Source: Paradevosia shaoguanensis (GTDB taxonomy: Bacteria > Pseudomonadota > Alphaproteobacteria > Rhizobiales > Devosiaceae). Taken from it: 64,000 bases of DNA. The stretch is from assembly GCF_016801025.1 (NCBI RefSeq), contig NZ_CP068983.1, positions 2,417,001-2,481,000 of the forward strand, given 5' to 3'. The notes beneath the pieces are model-generated. The model did not search any database and had not been told where the DNA came from. It saw nothing but the letters and a program-made list of their open reading frames with translations. The translations under genes and the position numbers were made by a program. Of the stretch, positions 52,296-59,809 are shown piece after piece. The first letter of the stretch is position 1; each line of letters starts with the position of its first letter.

Positions 52296-52515
52296 GAGGT
52301 GGATGTTCTCTGCAGGTCGGGCGCGAATTGCGCGAAAATGCCGTTAGTCGGCGTGGATCATTTTTGCAACAACGAATGGTAACTTGCTGTGTCGGGAGCA
52401 TTGCGCACTTGATCGACTCGGCAATTGGGTTCACGCCAGAGAGGCATGATGGGCGGGAAGCTCGCGACAGTCTTATTCAGGCCATCGTAGGCGTCCCTCG
52501 TTTCCTCCCTTGACT

Positions 52516-52553
52516 GGAGCGCCGCACCACTATCCGGCGCTCTTTCCTTTTTC
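52516..52553 (+). terminator. Orphan terminator between hisN and the amidohydrolase gene
   Basis: A stem of 9 pairs, GGAGCGCCG (52516-52524) with CGGCGCTCT (52535-52543), is followed by TTTCCTTTTTC. It works only on the plus strand, while both neighbours are on the minus strand. Upstream of it lies TTTCCTCCC (52501-52509), an anti-ribosome-site motif. It may end a small RNA. Confidence 0.65.
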
Positions 52554-52563
52554 TGAAGGATCG

Positions 52564-53445
52564 CTATTCAGCCGCCGCCTTGGTGGTGGCCAGCATGGTG
52601 AGGTCGAGCCCGATCAGCGCGAAGATCAGCCTCTCCACCAATTGCCGTACCGCATCGAAGCTGTCGTTTCGCGAGAGCGTCACCTCGTTCATATAAAGGT
52701 GCCGGCTGATTTCGATCTGCACGGCATGAACGCCATATTGCGGGCGTCCATAGGTGCGCGTGGCATAGCCGCCGGCATAGGGCCGGTTGCGGGCGACCTT
52801 GAGGCCAGCGCCCGAAAACACCGTCTCCACCAGATCCATCAGGATCGGCGCGCAGGTCGTGCCGTAGCGGTCGCCGAGCACGATGTCGGGCGCGGCCTTG
52901 TCGCCGCTGCGCGCCAGGCGCGGCATGGAATGGCAATCGACCAGCACCGCCACCCCGAACTGGGTCAGCGCTTCGCTCAAGAGCTTCTGCAGGGTGGCGT
53001 GATAGGGCAGGTAGATGCCCTCGATGCGCGTGCGGGCGTCGTCGAGCGTCAGCCGGTCGCGATAGATCGGCTTGTTCTCGGCCACGACGCGCGCCAGCGT
53101 GCCCAGCCCGGCGGCCACGCGCGGGGAGGTGGTATTGCAGCGCTCCGAGAGCGGCTCGTCGAACATCTGGGGGTCGAGTTCCCAGGGTTCGCGGTTCACA
53201 TCGAGATAGGCGCGCGGGAAATGCGCACGCAGGAGCGGAGCGCCCAGATGCGGGGCGCGGGCGAAGAGTTCGTCGACAAACGCATCTTCGGATTGGCGGA
53301 TCGACAGGTGGTCGAGCCGCGTCATGTCGAGGAAGCGCTTGGGATAGTCGCGGCCGGAATGGCCGGAATTGAACACGAGGGGGGCGATCAGCCGACGTGG
53401 CCGAATGGTTTCAAAGGCTGGCTTGTCCCAGTAGTCGGACTGCAC
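52564..53445 (-). CDS. N-formylglutamate amidohydrolase
   Basis: Protein of 293 residues from a GTG at 53445 with an excellent GAGGAGGAAA ribosome site; a longer reading to 53523 lacks one. The family core is visible: LIAPLVFNSGHSGRDYPKRF, FPRAYLDVNREPWELDPQMF, VAVLVDCHSMPRLARSGDKA, and ARNRPYAGGYATRTYGRPQY. The enzyme frees glutamate from N-formylglutamate in histidine breakdown or related pathways; many genomic relatives are of untested substrate. The gene stands just before cpdR (divergent), a conserved pairing in Rhizobiales. Confidence 0.9.
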   Translation of the reverse strand: MQSDYWDKPAFETIRPRRLIAPLVFNSGHSGRDYPKRFLDMTRLDHLSIRQSEDAFVDELFARAPHLGAPLLRAHFPRAYLDVNREPWELDPQMFDEPLSERCNTTSPRVAAGLGTLARVVAENKPIYRDRLTLDDARTRIEGIYLPYHATLQKLLSEALTQFGVAVLVDCHSMPRLARSGDKAAPDIVLGDRYGTTCAPILMDLVETVFSGAGLKVARNRPYAGGYATRTYGRPQYGVHAVQIEISRHLYMNEVTLSRNDSFDAVRQLVERLIFALIGLDLTMLATTKAAAE

Positions 53446-53621
53446 CGTATATTTCCTCCTCGGCCAAGGCACTTGCGGCGATTTGCCCCTAATTTGCCCC
53501 TCGCCGCGGCGATTGTCTAGCAATCACAATTTCTGAGGGCATACCGGGTTGCGCGATTGAACAAATAGCAGCATGCAGTAAACATGACCCCACAGAGTCC
53601 CAGCCCTTTCACGAGGATTCG

Positions 53622-53981
53622 ATGAAGCGGATACTGCTCGCCGAAGACGATAACGACATGCGCCAGTTCCTGACGCGTGCGCTCAAGAATGCCGGCTATG
53701 AAGTCGTGTCGTTCGATAACGGCCGCTCGGCCTATGAGCGGCTGCGCGAGGAGCCTTTTTCGCTTCTCCTGTCCGATATCGTGATGCCCGAGATGGATGG
53801 AATCGAGCTGGCGCGCCGCGCCACCGAGCTCGATCCGGATCTCAAGGTGATGTTCATCACCGGCTTCGCCGCCGTGGCCCTCAACCCCGACAGCGACGCC
53901 CCGCGCGACGCCTCGGTGCTGTCCAAGCCCTTCCACCTGCGCGACCTGGTCAACGAGGTTGAGCGGCTTCTCGCCGCCTGA
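53622..53981 (+). CDS. cpdR: Single-domain response regulator CpdR
   Basis: Protein of 119 residues, a lone receiver domain. It has the acidic pair in ILLAEDDNDMRQFLTRALK, the phospho-Asp in LLLSDIVMPEMDGIELARR, Thr in MFITGFAAVAL, and Lys in SVLSKPFHLRDLVNEVERL. CpdR, when unphosphorylated, directs ClpXP to degrade cell-cycle proteins such as CtrA regulators. Placement between the formylglutamate amidohydrolase gene and tRNA-Val genes matches other Rhizobiales. A possible promoter is TTGAAC-N16-TAAACA at 53557-53584. The ATG has GAGGA upstream. Confidence 0.94.
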   Translation: MKRILLAEDDNDMRQFLTRALKNAGYEVVSFDNGRSAYERLREEPFSLLLSDIVMPEMDGIELARRATELDPDLKVMFITGFAAVALNPDSDAPRDASVLSKPFHLRDLVNEVERLLAA

Positions 53982-54015
53982 TTTCCACATCCCCGAAAAG
54001 TCGGTGATTGACCCC

Positions 54016-54044
54016 TTGACCGCGAAAGGGGTTTTATGGTCTAT
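54016..54044 (+). promoter_or_regulatory. Promoter of the tRNA-Val pair
   Basis: TTGACC (54016-54021), a 17-base spacer and GTCTAT (54039-54044), followed by a GC-rich CGCGCGG discriminator typical of stable RNA promoters, 46 bases before the first tRNA. Confidence 0.55.
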
Positions 54045-54089
54045 CGCGCGGCAACGGCAGGTGCTGCACCGGCCGCGCTCTTGAGAGAT

Positions 54090-54164
54090 GGGCGTATAGC
54101 TCAGCGGGAGAGCACTACGTTGACATCGTAGGGGTCACTGGTTCAATCCCAGTTACGCCCACCA
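54090..54164 (+). tRNA. tRNA-Val (anticodon GAC)
   Basis: 75 bases with encoded CCA. Acceptor stem GGGCGTA/TACGCCC, D-arm GCTCAGCGGGAGAGC, anticodon arm CTACGTTGACATCGTAG with loop TTGACAT, and T-arm ACTGGTTCAATCCCAGT. The GAC anticodon reads GUC and GUU codons. Confidence 0.98.
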
Positions 54165-54198
54165 TTCTCTCAAGTCTTTCCTCGCCGGGTACAGGCGC

Positions 54199-54273
54199 GG
54201 GTGCGTAGCTCAGCGGGAGAGCACTGCCTTCACACGGCAGGGGTCACAGGTTCAATCCCTGTCGCACCCACCA
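54199..54273 (+). tRNA. tRNA-Val (anticodon CAC)
   Basis: 75 bases with encoded CCA. Acceptor stem GGGTGCG/CGCACCC, the same D-arm as the first tRNA, anticodon arm CTGCCTTCACACGGCAG with loop TTCACAC, and T-arm ACAGGTTCAATCCCTGT. The CAC anticodon reads GUG. It is 34 bases after the first tRNA and almost certainly co-transcribed. Confidence 0.98.
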
Positions 54274-54360
54274 TTCCAAGTCCTTGAAATCTTGACTGAT
54301 ATGGCTTTGTGCGTGTCGCGCGAGCTGCCTATCGGTGCGTGCGCGTACACCGGCTGCGCC

Positions 54361-54681
54361 CTAGCGGCCACCTACCTTCGCTTTGTCCAGCACTTCGGCC
54401 ATGCGGGTGCGCCAGTCGTCGCCGGCGGCCTGGAACTTGGCCAGCGTCGACGGGTCAAGGCGCAGGGTTACCGCCTGCTTGGCGTTGGAAAGCTTCGGGC
54501 GCCCCCGGCTGCGCTTGATGCTTTCGGCCAATTCCGGGAAGACCTCGGCAAACGGCTTGCCACCGGCGGCAATCTGCTCGTCAGTGAGTTCAGGATTGTC
54601 CGGGTCCGACGCGATCATGCGTTGGATCTCGGCCTCCTCGGCATCTGTAAGCGGGCGCCCCGAGGCAAATTTCTTGGTCAT
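54361..54681 (-). CDS. brnA: BrnA-family antitoxin
   Basis: Protein of 106 residues. The N-terminal half is acidic and flexible (FASGRPLTDAEEAEIQRMIA). The C-terminal part has the family segment SRGRPKLSNAKQAVTLRLDP followed by AKFQAAGDDWRTRMAEVLDK, a ribbon-helix-helix-type dimer that binds DNA. BrnA neutralises BrnT and represses the operon. Its start overlaps the brnT stop by 4 bases; as in other brnTA operons the toxin gene comes first. Confidence 0.87.
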   Translation of the reverse strand: MTKKFASGRPLTDAEEAEIQRMIASDPDNPELTDEQIAAGGKPFAEVFPELAESIKRSRGRPKLSNAKQAVTLRLDPSTLAKFQAAGDDWRTRMAEVLDKAKVGGR

Positions 54682-54926
54682 AAAAGCTTCCTTTCCTTTC
54701 GGCTGGCGGGGCGCATCGAAATCACGGACAGTGCCTCCGAACCCAGCGGGCGGAACACCACGGCAATGACGATCTGGCCATTCAGTTCACCGATGGCGAG
54801 TGCGCGACCTACCTTGGCTGGGAAGATAACCGCAGCCTCGAAGAACTCGACGGTGAGCGCTTCGAAGTCCAAGCCGTGTTTAGCCAGGTTGGTGAGGCGC
54901 TTGGCTTCGTCGTAGCTGATCAGCAT
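54678..54926 (-). CDS. brnT: BrnT-family toxin
   Basis: Protein of 82 residues, slightly short for the family. MLISYDEAKRLTNLAKHGLD matches the family opening (relatives read FEWDxxKxxxNxxKHGVDF). Then come FEALTVEFFEAAVIF and the core strand GQIVIAVVFRPLGSEALSVI with the closing RPASRKERKLL, where the Arg and Lys residues form the RNase centre. BrnT is a RelE-fold ribonuclease that halts translation under stress. The gene lies beside the tRNA-Val pair, a frequent spot for acquired genes, but no attachment-site duplication was seen. Confidence 0.88.
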   Translation of the reverse strand: MLISYDEAKRLTNLAKHGLDFEALTVEFFEAAVIFPAKVGRALAIGELNGQIVIAVVFRPLGSEALSVISMRPASRKERKLL

Positions 54927-54933
54927 GAATATC

Positions 54934-54972
54934 CGTACACCTTAATTAGCCGACATTCAATACTCGTGTACG
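54934..54972. promoter_or_regulatory. Candidate BrnA operator upstream of brnT
   Basis: The perfect 7-base inverted repeats CGTACAC (54934-54940) and GTGTACG (54966-54972) are separated by 25 AT-rich bases, starting 7 bases before the brnT ATG. Position and symmetry fit BrnA autorepression. Confidence 0.45.
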
Positions 54973-55023
54973 AAAATGATTGCCGCTGAGATCAGGCCAG
55001 ATCGAAGTAGCATGGGCGTCGCG

Positions 55024-55974
55024 TTACCCCTCCGCCGCCACACTCACCCCATCCGCCCATTCCGGGTCCGTCGTGAACGCGATCGTCAGCCAGCGGTCGG
55101 GGGAGTCCGGGCCGAGGGCGGTGCTGACTTCGTTGCGGATGCGGTCCCATTCTTCCAGGCGCGTGGCGGGGCGGTCGTGGGGGACGATGAAATAGAGTTC
55201 GATCTGTCGGCCGCGGCCGACGCGGGCGACATAGGCGCGGTAGGAGAGGAAGCCGTAGCGGTCGACGAAATCCTGCGCCACGTGGTCGACATGTTCCTTG
55301 AGGTCCGCGGGGGTGACGAGAAGGATGTCGGCCAGAGCCTGCCGGATGGTGCCCAGTGGAATCGGGATGATGATCACGCAGATCGCCGCCAGCACGACCG
55401 GGTCGATATAGGGCGAGAGCCAGGCAAGCTCGGTGCCCTGGATGAAATAGCCGAAGACGAAGGCCACGAAGAGCGCTGCCGTCATTGCCGAGGACATCAC
55501 CCAGCTCTTGACGTCGAGCGCCACGAAATCAGAGCCGATGCCGCGATTGGCGCGGTGAGCGTAGGTGGCCATGGTGACGGTCATGACCAGGGTGATCACG
55601 GTGTAGATGATGGCGTTGTCGAATTCGAGATGGCGCCCACCCTGCACGATGCTGCCGATTGCGTTGATGAAGGCGTAGATGGCCGCGCCCGAGAGCATGA
55701 TGCCGTTGAGGCCCAGCACCATCGGCTCGAGGTGCCAGAAGCCCATGGTGAAGTGCTTCACCAGCCAGTTGCTGTCGGGTTCCTCGCTGGTCGAGGAGGC
55801 GATGAGCCGCGCCACGAGCAGCGCGAGCACGGTCATGATGGCGTCGGTCAGGGCGTAGACGCCGTCGAAGACGATGGCGAAGGAGCCCGAGATGAGCCCG
55901 AAGGCGATGCCGATCCCCGCCACGACGAAGGTCACGGCTATCGAAAGGCGCAATACGCCCTGTTCTGATTGCAT
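55024..55974 (-). CDS. Cation diffusion facilitator family transporter
   Basis: Protein of 316 residues from ATG 55974 (MQSEQGVLRLSIAV). Six membrane segments are visible, including AVTFVVAGIGIAFGLISGSF, DAIMTVLALLVARLIAS, NAIIYTVITLVMTVTMATYA and VMSSAMTAALFVAFVFGYFI, followed by a cytoplasmic ferredoxin-like domain from about 215. The second-helix metal site reads FDGVYALTD and the fifth-helix one reads ALDVKSWVMSS, which lacks the usual His-x3-Asp, so metal choice may be unusual. Metal substrate is unknown. It faces ybaK across a 201-base gap. Confidence 0.83.
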   Translation of the reverse strand: MQSEQGVLRLSIAVTFVVAGIGIAFGLISGSFAIVFDGVYALTDAIMTVLALLVARLIASSTSEEPDSNWLVKHFTMGFWHLEPMVLGLNGIMLSGAAIYAFINAIGSIVQGGRHLEFDNAIIYTVITLVMTVTMATYAHRANRGIGSDFVALDVKSWVMSSAMTAALFVAFVFGYFIQGTELAWLSPYIDPVVLAAICVIIIPIPLGTIRQALADILLVTPADLKEHVDHVAQDFVDRYGFLSYRAYVARVGRGRQIELYFIVPHDRPATRLEEWDRIRNEVSTALGPDSPDRWLTIAFTTDPEWADGVSVAAEG

Positions 55975-56175
55975 GAGCAGACCCGGCTTGCATTGTCGTG
56001 CCGGAAGCCTAACCCGGCATGCCCGCTCCAGCAATCGGCTGATTCTGCTTGTGGATCAGGCGTCTGCGCATCGCGGTCCGGTGCTGGTCGCCCTTTCGCT
56101 TCATCGCATGCATGCCGTTCTCAGGCGGCGCGAATTGCCGTAAGGCTGACCAGGCCACGACAAGAGACGACGAGC

Positions 56176-56649
56176 ATGTCCAAGGGAACCCGCGCGACCA
56201 AGATGCTGGAACAGGCCGGCATCGCCTTCACCACCGCGACCTACGACTACGATCCCAACGCGCAGAGCATCGGTCTCCAGGCCGCCGAAGCGTTGGGGGA
56301 GGCGCCGGATCGCGTGCTCAAGACGCTGATGGCGCTGGTGGATAAGAAGCCCGTTTGCGTCATCGTGCCATCCGACCACGAGGTCTCGCTCAAGAAGCTC
56401 GCAGTTGCGTTCGGCGGCAAATCCGCCGAGATGATGAAGCCTGCCGATGCCGAACGCATTTCCGGCTACAAGGTCGGCGGCATCAGCCCCTTCGGCCAGA
56501 TGCGCAAGCTCCCCACCGCCATCGAGGAGCAGGCGCTGGGGCACGAGGCCGTCTATGTCAATGGCGGCCAGCGCGGGTTGCAGGTCCGTCTCCGGCCATC
56601 GGACATCGTCGCCGCCATCGGCGCCATCGCCGCGCCTCTGGTGGCCTAG
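56176..56649 (+). CDS. ybaK: YbaK/EbsC-type Cys-tRNA(Pro) deacylase
   Basis: Protein of 157 residues that removes cysteine wrongly attached to tRNA-Pro. Motifs are TRATKMLEQAGIAFTTATYD, GLQAAEALGEAPDRVLKTLM with the conserved RVxKTL, VPSDHEVSLKKLAVAFGGKS and the closing GYKVGGISPFGQMRKLPTAI. Length and the GGISPFG motif match YbaK. Its stop TAG is the first CTAG of the MITE-like element at 56646. Confidence 0.93.
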   Translation: MSKGTRATKMLEQAGIAFTTATYDYDPNAQSIGLQAAEALGEAPDRVLKTLMALVDKKPVCVIVPSDHEVSLKKLAVAFGGKSAEMMKPADAERISGYKVGGISPFGQMRKLPTAIEEQALGHEAVYVNGGQRGLQVRLRPSDIVAAIGAIAAPLVA

Positions 56650-56858
56650 GTCCGTACTCAATAAATCCCGGCGCCCCAGAGCGCTTATCTCCCCATCCGA
56701 CAGATTCCAACGGAAGCACCGTCCGTCTGCCGCGCCACAACCACCTTACTTCCCCGGCCGCAGAGCCGGGGCCCACGGATACCTCCACTCGCGTGGAGGG
56801 TGGCAATGGGGCGACCATCGCAACCTCATCTACGGGTGCAATTGAGTACGGACCCTAG
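56646..56858 (-). mobile_element. MITE-like element, copy 3 (both ends, inverted)
   Basis: Ends are CTAGGTCCGTACTCAA (one G fewer than the consensus) at 56646 and TTGAGTACGGACCCTAG at 56842-56858. It is the reverse of copy 1: GGCGCCCCAGAGCGC, then AGATTCCAACGGAAG and GTCCGTCTGCCGCGCCAC, then the palindrome, then CATCGCAACCTC and TGCAATTGAGTACGG. About 38 bases are deleted on the right side of the palindrome. The ybaK stop codon lies in the left CTAG. Confidence 0.75.
56748..56812 (+). repeat. Intergenic 85-bp palindrome, copy 10 (truncated)
   Basis: Plus orientation; the left hairpin and the core CTCCACTCGCGTGGAG are present, but the sequence breaks off after GGCAATGGG and the right hairpin is missing. 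Confidence 0.8.
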
Positions 56859-57265
56859 CCGATTTATCCACCGCGGTTCGTGCGAGGATAAAATGCTGGA
56901 ACCACGCCCCCAAATCGGGCGTGGCGAGTGCAGGTATTCACATTCGTGGAATTGGGTCGAAAAGCGGAGAAAAGCCGCAAAAACTCGTCGAAATTGGTCG
57001 AAATTCATTCAAAATTTAACGATTCTCGGACGGTTCTGAAGGAATATATTCTGTAATATCAACGTGTTAGCGTGTTTCGCAGTCTCGAAAATATCGCAAT
57101 TTTTCTGCGCTACTTTGGAAAAGATCAGTAGTTCCAATTGGATACGCTGAATCCGACCGATTGCCTCGATCTCTATCCCACACTACCCCACCTCCATTCG
57201 CTCCTTCCCGGCGACGGCCGGAGCCCGGAGGATGGTTCAAAGCCCCCCGAAGTTATCCTAGGCCG
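56859..57265. other. AT-rich gap between ybaK and hrpB
   Basis: About 400 bases with no supported gene. The stretch from about 56930 to 57140 is clearly richer in A and T than the rest of the window. It contains repeated GTCGAAA words (in GGGTCGAAAAG, CTCGTCGAAATT and TTGGTCGAAATTC) and TTCAAAATTTAACG. It could be a regulatory region, a small RNA locus or the remnant of acquired DNA; nothing distinguishes these. Confidence 0.5.
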
Positions 57266-59716
57266 CTACGTCCCCCGCGGCTTCGCCCGCGCAGTGGCCT
57301 GCGCCTCCAGCGGGTTGTCCGGCCAATAATGTTTCGGGTACCGCCCCTTGAGGTCCTTGGCCACGTCCCGCCACGAGCCGCGCCAGAAGCCCGGCAGGTC
57401 GCGTGTCGTCTGGATGGGGCGATGGGCGGGCGACAGCAGCACCAGCAGCAGAGGCACCTTGCCTCCGGCAACGCTCGGATGCCGGTCGAGCCCGAACAGT
57501 TCCTGCACCCGGATTTCGAGCGTCGGCCCGTTCTCGCCGGAATAGTCGATGGGCACGTTCGAGCCCGATGGCGCGGCGAAGTGACTCGGCAGCAGCCTTT
57601 CCATCTCGCTCCGGCGGGCCCATGGCAGCTTCTCGTCGAGCGCCGCCGAAAGGTCCTCTGCCGTGATGTCGCCGAGCCCGGCACGGCCGACGAGATAGGG
57701 CGCCAGCCACGCTGCACCATCGGCAGCGAGGGCGGCGTCGGACAGGTCAGGCCAGGGCTCGCCCAGCGTTTCATGGAGATAGGTCGCGCGCGCCCGCAGC
57801 GCCTTCTGCTCCCTGCTCCAGGGCAGGGGCAGGCCGATCTCGGCGAGGCCTGTAGCCAGCGCGGAGGCCGCCTCCTCTGTCGCCGGCACCGCCAGCGGTT
57901 CTTCGTTGAGGCGCAGCGCGCCAAGCATCCTGAGCCGCCGGGCCCGCAGGCTCCGTGAGCCCTTGTCGAAGCTCAGCACCACCTGTGTATCGATCTGCCC
58001 CGCGAACAATTCTTCGATCGTCGCCCGGTCGATAGCCGCCGCCGACCGGATGCGGCCGTTGGCGGCGGTGCCGGTAAGGTCGGCCACGACAAGGTAGGGC
58101 GCCGCGGCCAAGCCGTCGGTTTCTTCAAGGCTGGCGGCCCGCCCGTTGGCCAGACGGAAGCGGCCGCGAGCACCGGAAGCTTGCGCCACGCGATCCGGGT
58201 AGGCGCGGGCGAGATGGCGGCCGGCGTCTTCGCTATTACCGGTCCTGTTCCCGACCAGGGCCGCCCAGCGCCGCGCGAGGTTTTTCGCTTCATCGGCCCG
58301 CCGGCCGGATTCGCGGCGGAAGCGGGCGAGGCGATGGGCGAGGTCGATGCCGTCGCCGCCAAGGCCGCGCTCGCCGATGAGCACGGCGACTTCCGCGGCG
58401 GTGAGGGCGTCGTTCTCCACGGCGGCGCGGTGGACCATGTGGGCGAGGCGCGGATGCAGCGGCAGGCGCGCGAGCGCCTGGCCTTCGGGCGTGATGCGAC
58501 CGTCGCCGTCCAACGCTTCCAGCCCTTTGAGGAGCGTGATGGCCTCGTTCCAGGCCGGTGCCGGCGGCGGATCTAGGAAGGCCAGCGTCCTGGGATCGGT
58601 GACGCCCCAGGAGGCTAGGTCGAGGGCAAGGCCGGAGAGATCGGCGGCCAGAATCTCGGGCGTATCGAAGGCGTCGAGCGCGGCGCTCTGGCCTTCGTTC
58701 CACAGGCGATAGCAGATGCCGGGCTCCGTGCGGCCGGCGCGGCCGCGGCGCTGGTCGGCGGCGGCGCGCGAGACGCGGCGGGTTTCGAGCGTCGTGAGGC
58801 CCGTGGAAGGCTCATAGGCCGGGACGCGGCGGAAGCCGGAATCGATGACGATGCGCACGCCCTCGATGGTGAGCGAGGTTTCCGCGATCGAAGTCGCCAG
58901 CACGATCTTGCGGCGGCCGGTCGGGGCAGGCTGCACGGCGCGATCCTGTTCGGCTGGGGTGAGCTGGCCGTAGAGCGGGGCGATGTCTGTATTGGCTGGC
59001 ACCTTGCCGGCGAGGCGCTCGGCGGTGCGGGTGATCTCGGCCTGGCCAGGGACGAAGACGAGCACGGAACCGGGCTCGTCGCGCATGGCTTCGAGCGTGG
59101 CGGCCGTCACCTGGTCTTCGAGGCGCGCCAGCGGATCGTGGTCGATATAGCGCGTCTCGACGGGGAAGGCGCGGCCTTCGCTTTCGATAACCGGCGCGTC
59201 GCCGAGGAGTTTTGAGACGCGGGCGCCGTCGATGGTCGCCGACATCACAAGGAGGCGCAGGTCTTCCCGCAGCGCCGTGGCGTCGAGCGCCAAAGCAAGG
59301 CCGAGATCGCCGTCGAGGCTGCGTTCGTGGAACTCGTCGAAGAGCACGGCGGCGATGCCGTTGAGCTCGGGATCGTCGAGCAGCATGCGGGTGAAGACGC
59401 CTTCGGTGACGACTTCGATACGGGTCTTCTTCGTCACCTTGTTGTCGAGCCGCACGCGATAGCCGACGGTTTCGCCTACTTCCTCGCCCAGCGTCTGCGC
59501 CATGCGGCGCGCGGCGGCGCGGGCGGCGAGGCGCCGGGGCTCTAGCATGACGATGCGGCCATCGCCGCGCCACGGCGTATCGAGCAATGCCAGCGGCACG
59601 CGCGTGGTCTTGCCGGCGCCCGGCGGCGCGACGAGCACGGCGAACGGCCCGGCCTCAAGCGCGGCAAGAAGCGGGGGCAGGGCGGCATCGATGGGGAGCG
59701 GCGAAAGGAGCGGCAT
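57266..59716 (-). CDS. hrpB: ATP-dependent helicase HrpB
   Basis: DExH-box RNA helicase of 816 residues. Walker A is VLVAPPGAGKTTRVPLALLD; the DEFH box is in VLFDEFHERSLDGDLGLALA; motif III is MSATID; motif VI is QRRGRAGRTEPGICYRLW. A C-terminal HrpB domain ends in the hallmark KHYWPDNPLEAQATARAKPR. Its cellular role is poorly known. It is divergent from prfC with a 93-base gap. Confidence 0.95.
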   Translation of the reverse strand: MPLLSPLPIDAALPPLLAALEAGPFAVLVAPPGAGKTTRVPLALLDTPWRGDGRIVMLEPRRLAARAAARRMAQTLGEEVGETVGYRVRLDNKVTKKTRIEVVTEGVFTRMLLDDPELNGIAAVLFDEFHERSLDGDLGLALALDATALREDLRLLVMSATIDGARVSKLLGDAPVIESEGRAFPVETRYIDHDPLARLEDQVTAATLEAMRDEPGSVLVFVPGQAEITRTAERLAGKVPANTDIAPLYGQLTPAEQDRAVQPAPTGRRKIVLATSIAETSLTIEGVRIVIDSGFRRVPAYEPSTGLTTLETRRVSRAAADQRRGRAGRTEPGICYRLWNEGQSAALDAFDTPEILAADLSGLALDLASWGVTDPRTLAFLDPPPAPAWNEAITLLKGLEALDGDGRITPEGQALARLPLHPRLAHMVHRAAVENDALTAAEVAVLIGERGLGGDGIDLAHRLARFRRESGRRADEAKNLARRWAALVGNRTGNSEDAGRHLARAYPDRVAQASGARGRFRLANGRAASLEETDGLAAAPYLVVADLTGTAANGRIRSAAAIDRATIEELFAGQIDTQVVLSFDKGSRSLRARRLRMLGALRLNEEPLAVPATEEAASALATGLAEIGLPLPWSREQKALRARATYLHETLGEPWPDLSDAALAADGAAWLAPYLVGRAGLGDITAEDLSAALDEKLPWARRSEMERLLPSHFAAPSGSNVPIDYSGENGPTLEIRVQELFGLDRHPSVAGGKVPLLLVLLSPAHRPIQTTRDLPGFWRGSWRDVAKDLKGRYPKHYWPDNPLEAQATARAKPRGT

Positions 59717-59809
59717 GCGGCTTCATCGCCGGTTCCGCGCGAGAGGGCAAGCTTGAACGGAAGGGCCTTTCGGTCTAGGAGGAGCGCCTTCCCGAGAGAA
59801 CGTATTGCC

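Noticed and set aside
52328..52513. 61-codon plus-strand ORF between hisN and the amidohydrolase gene
   Set aside because: No ribosome site, no family motif and an odd composition; the plus-strand signal here is better explained by a small RNA.
54199..54960. Integration site at the tRNA-Val 3' end
   Set aside because: I could not find a second copy of the tRNA end downstream, and there is no integrase gene.
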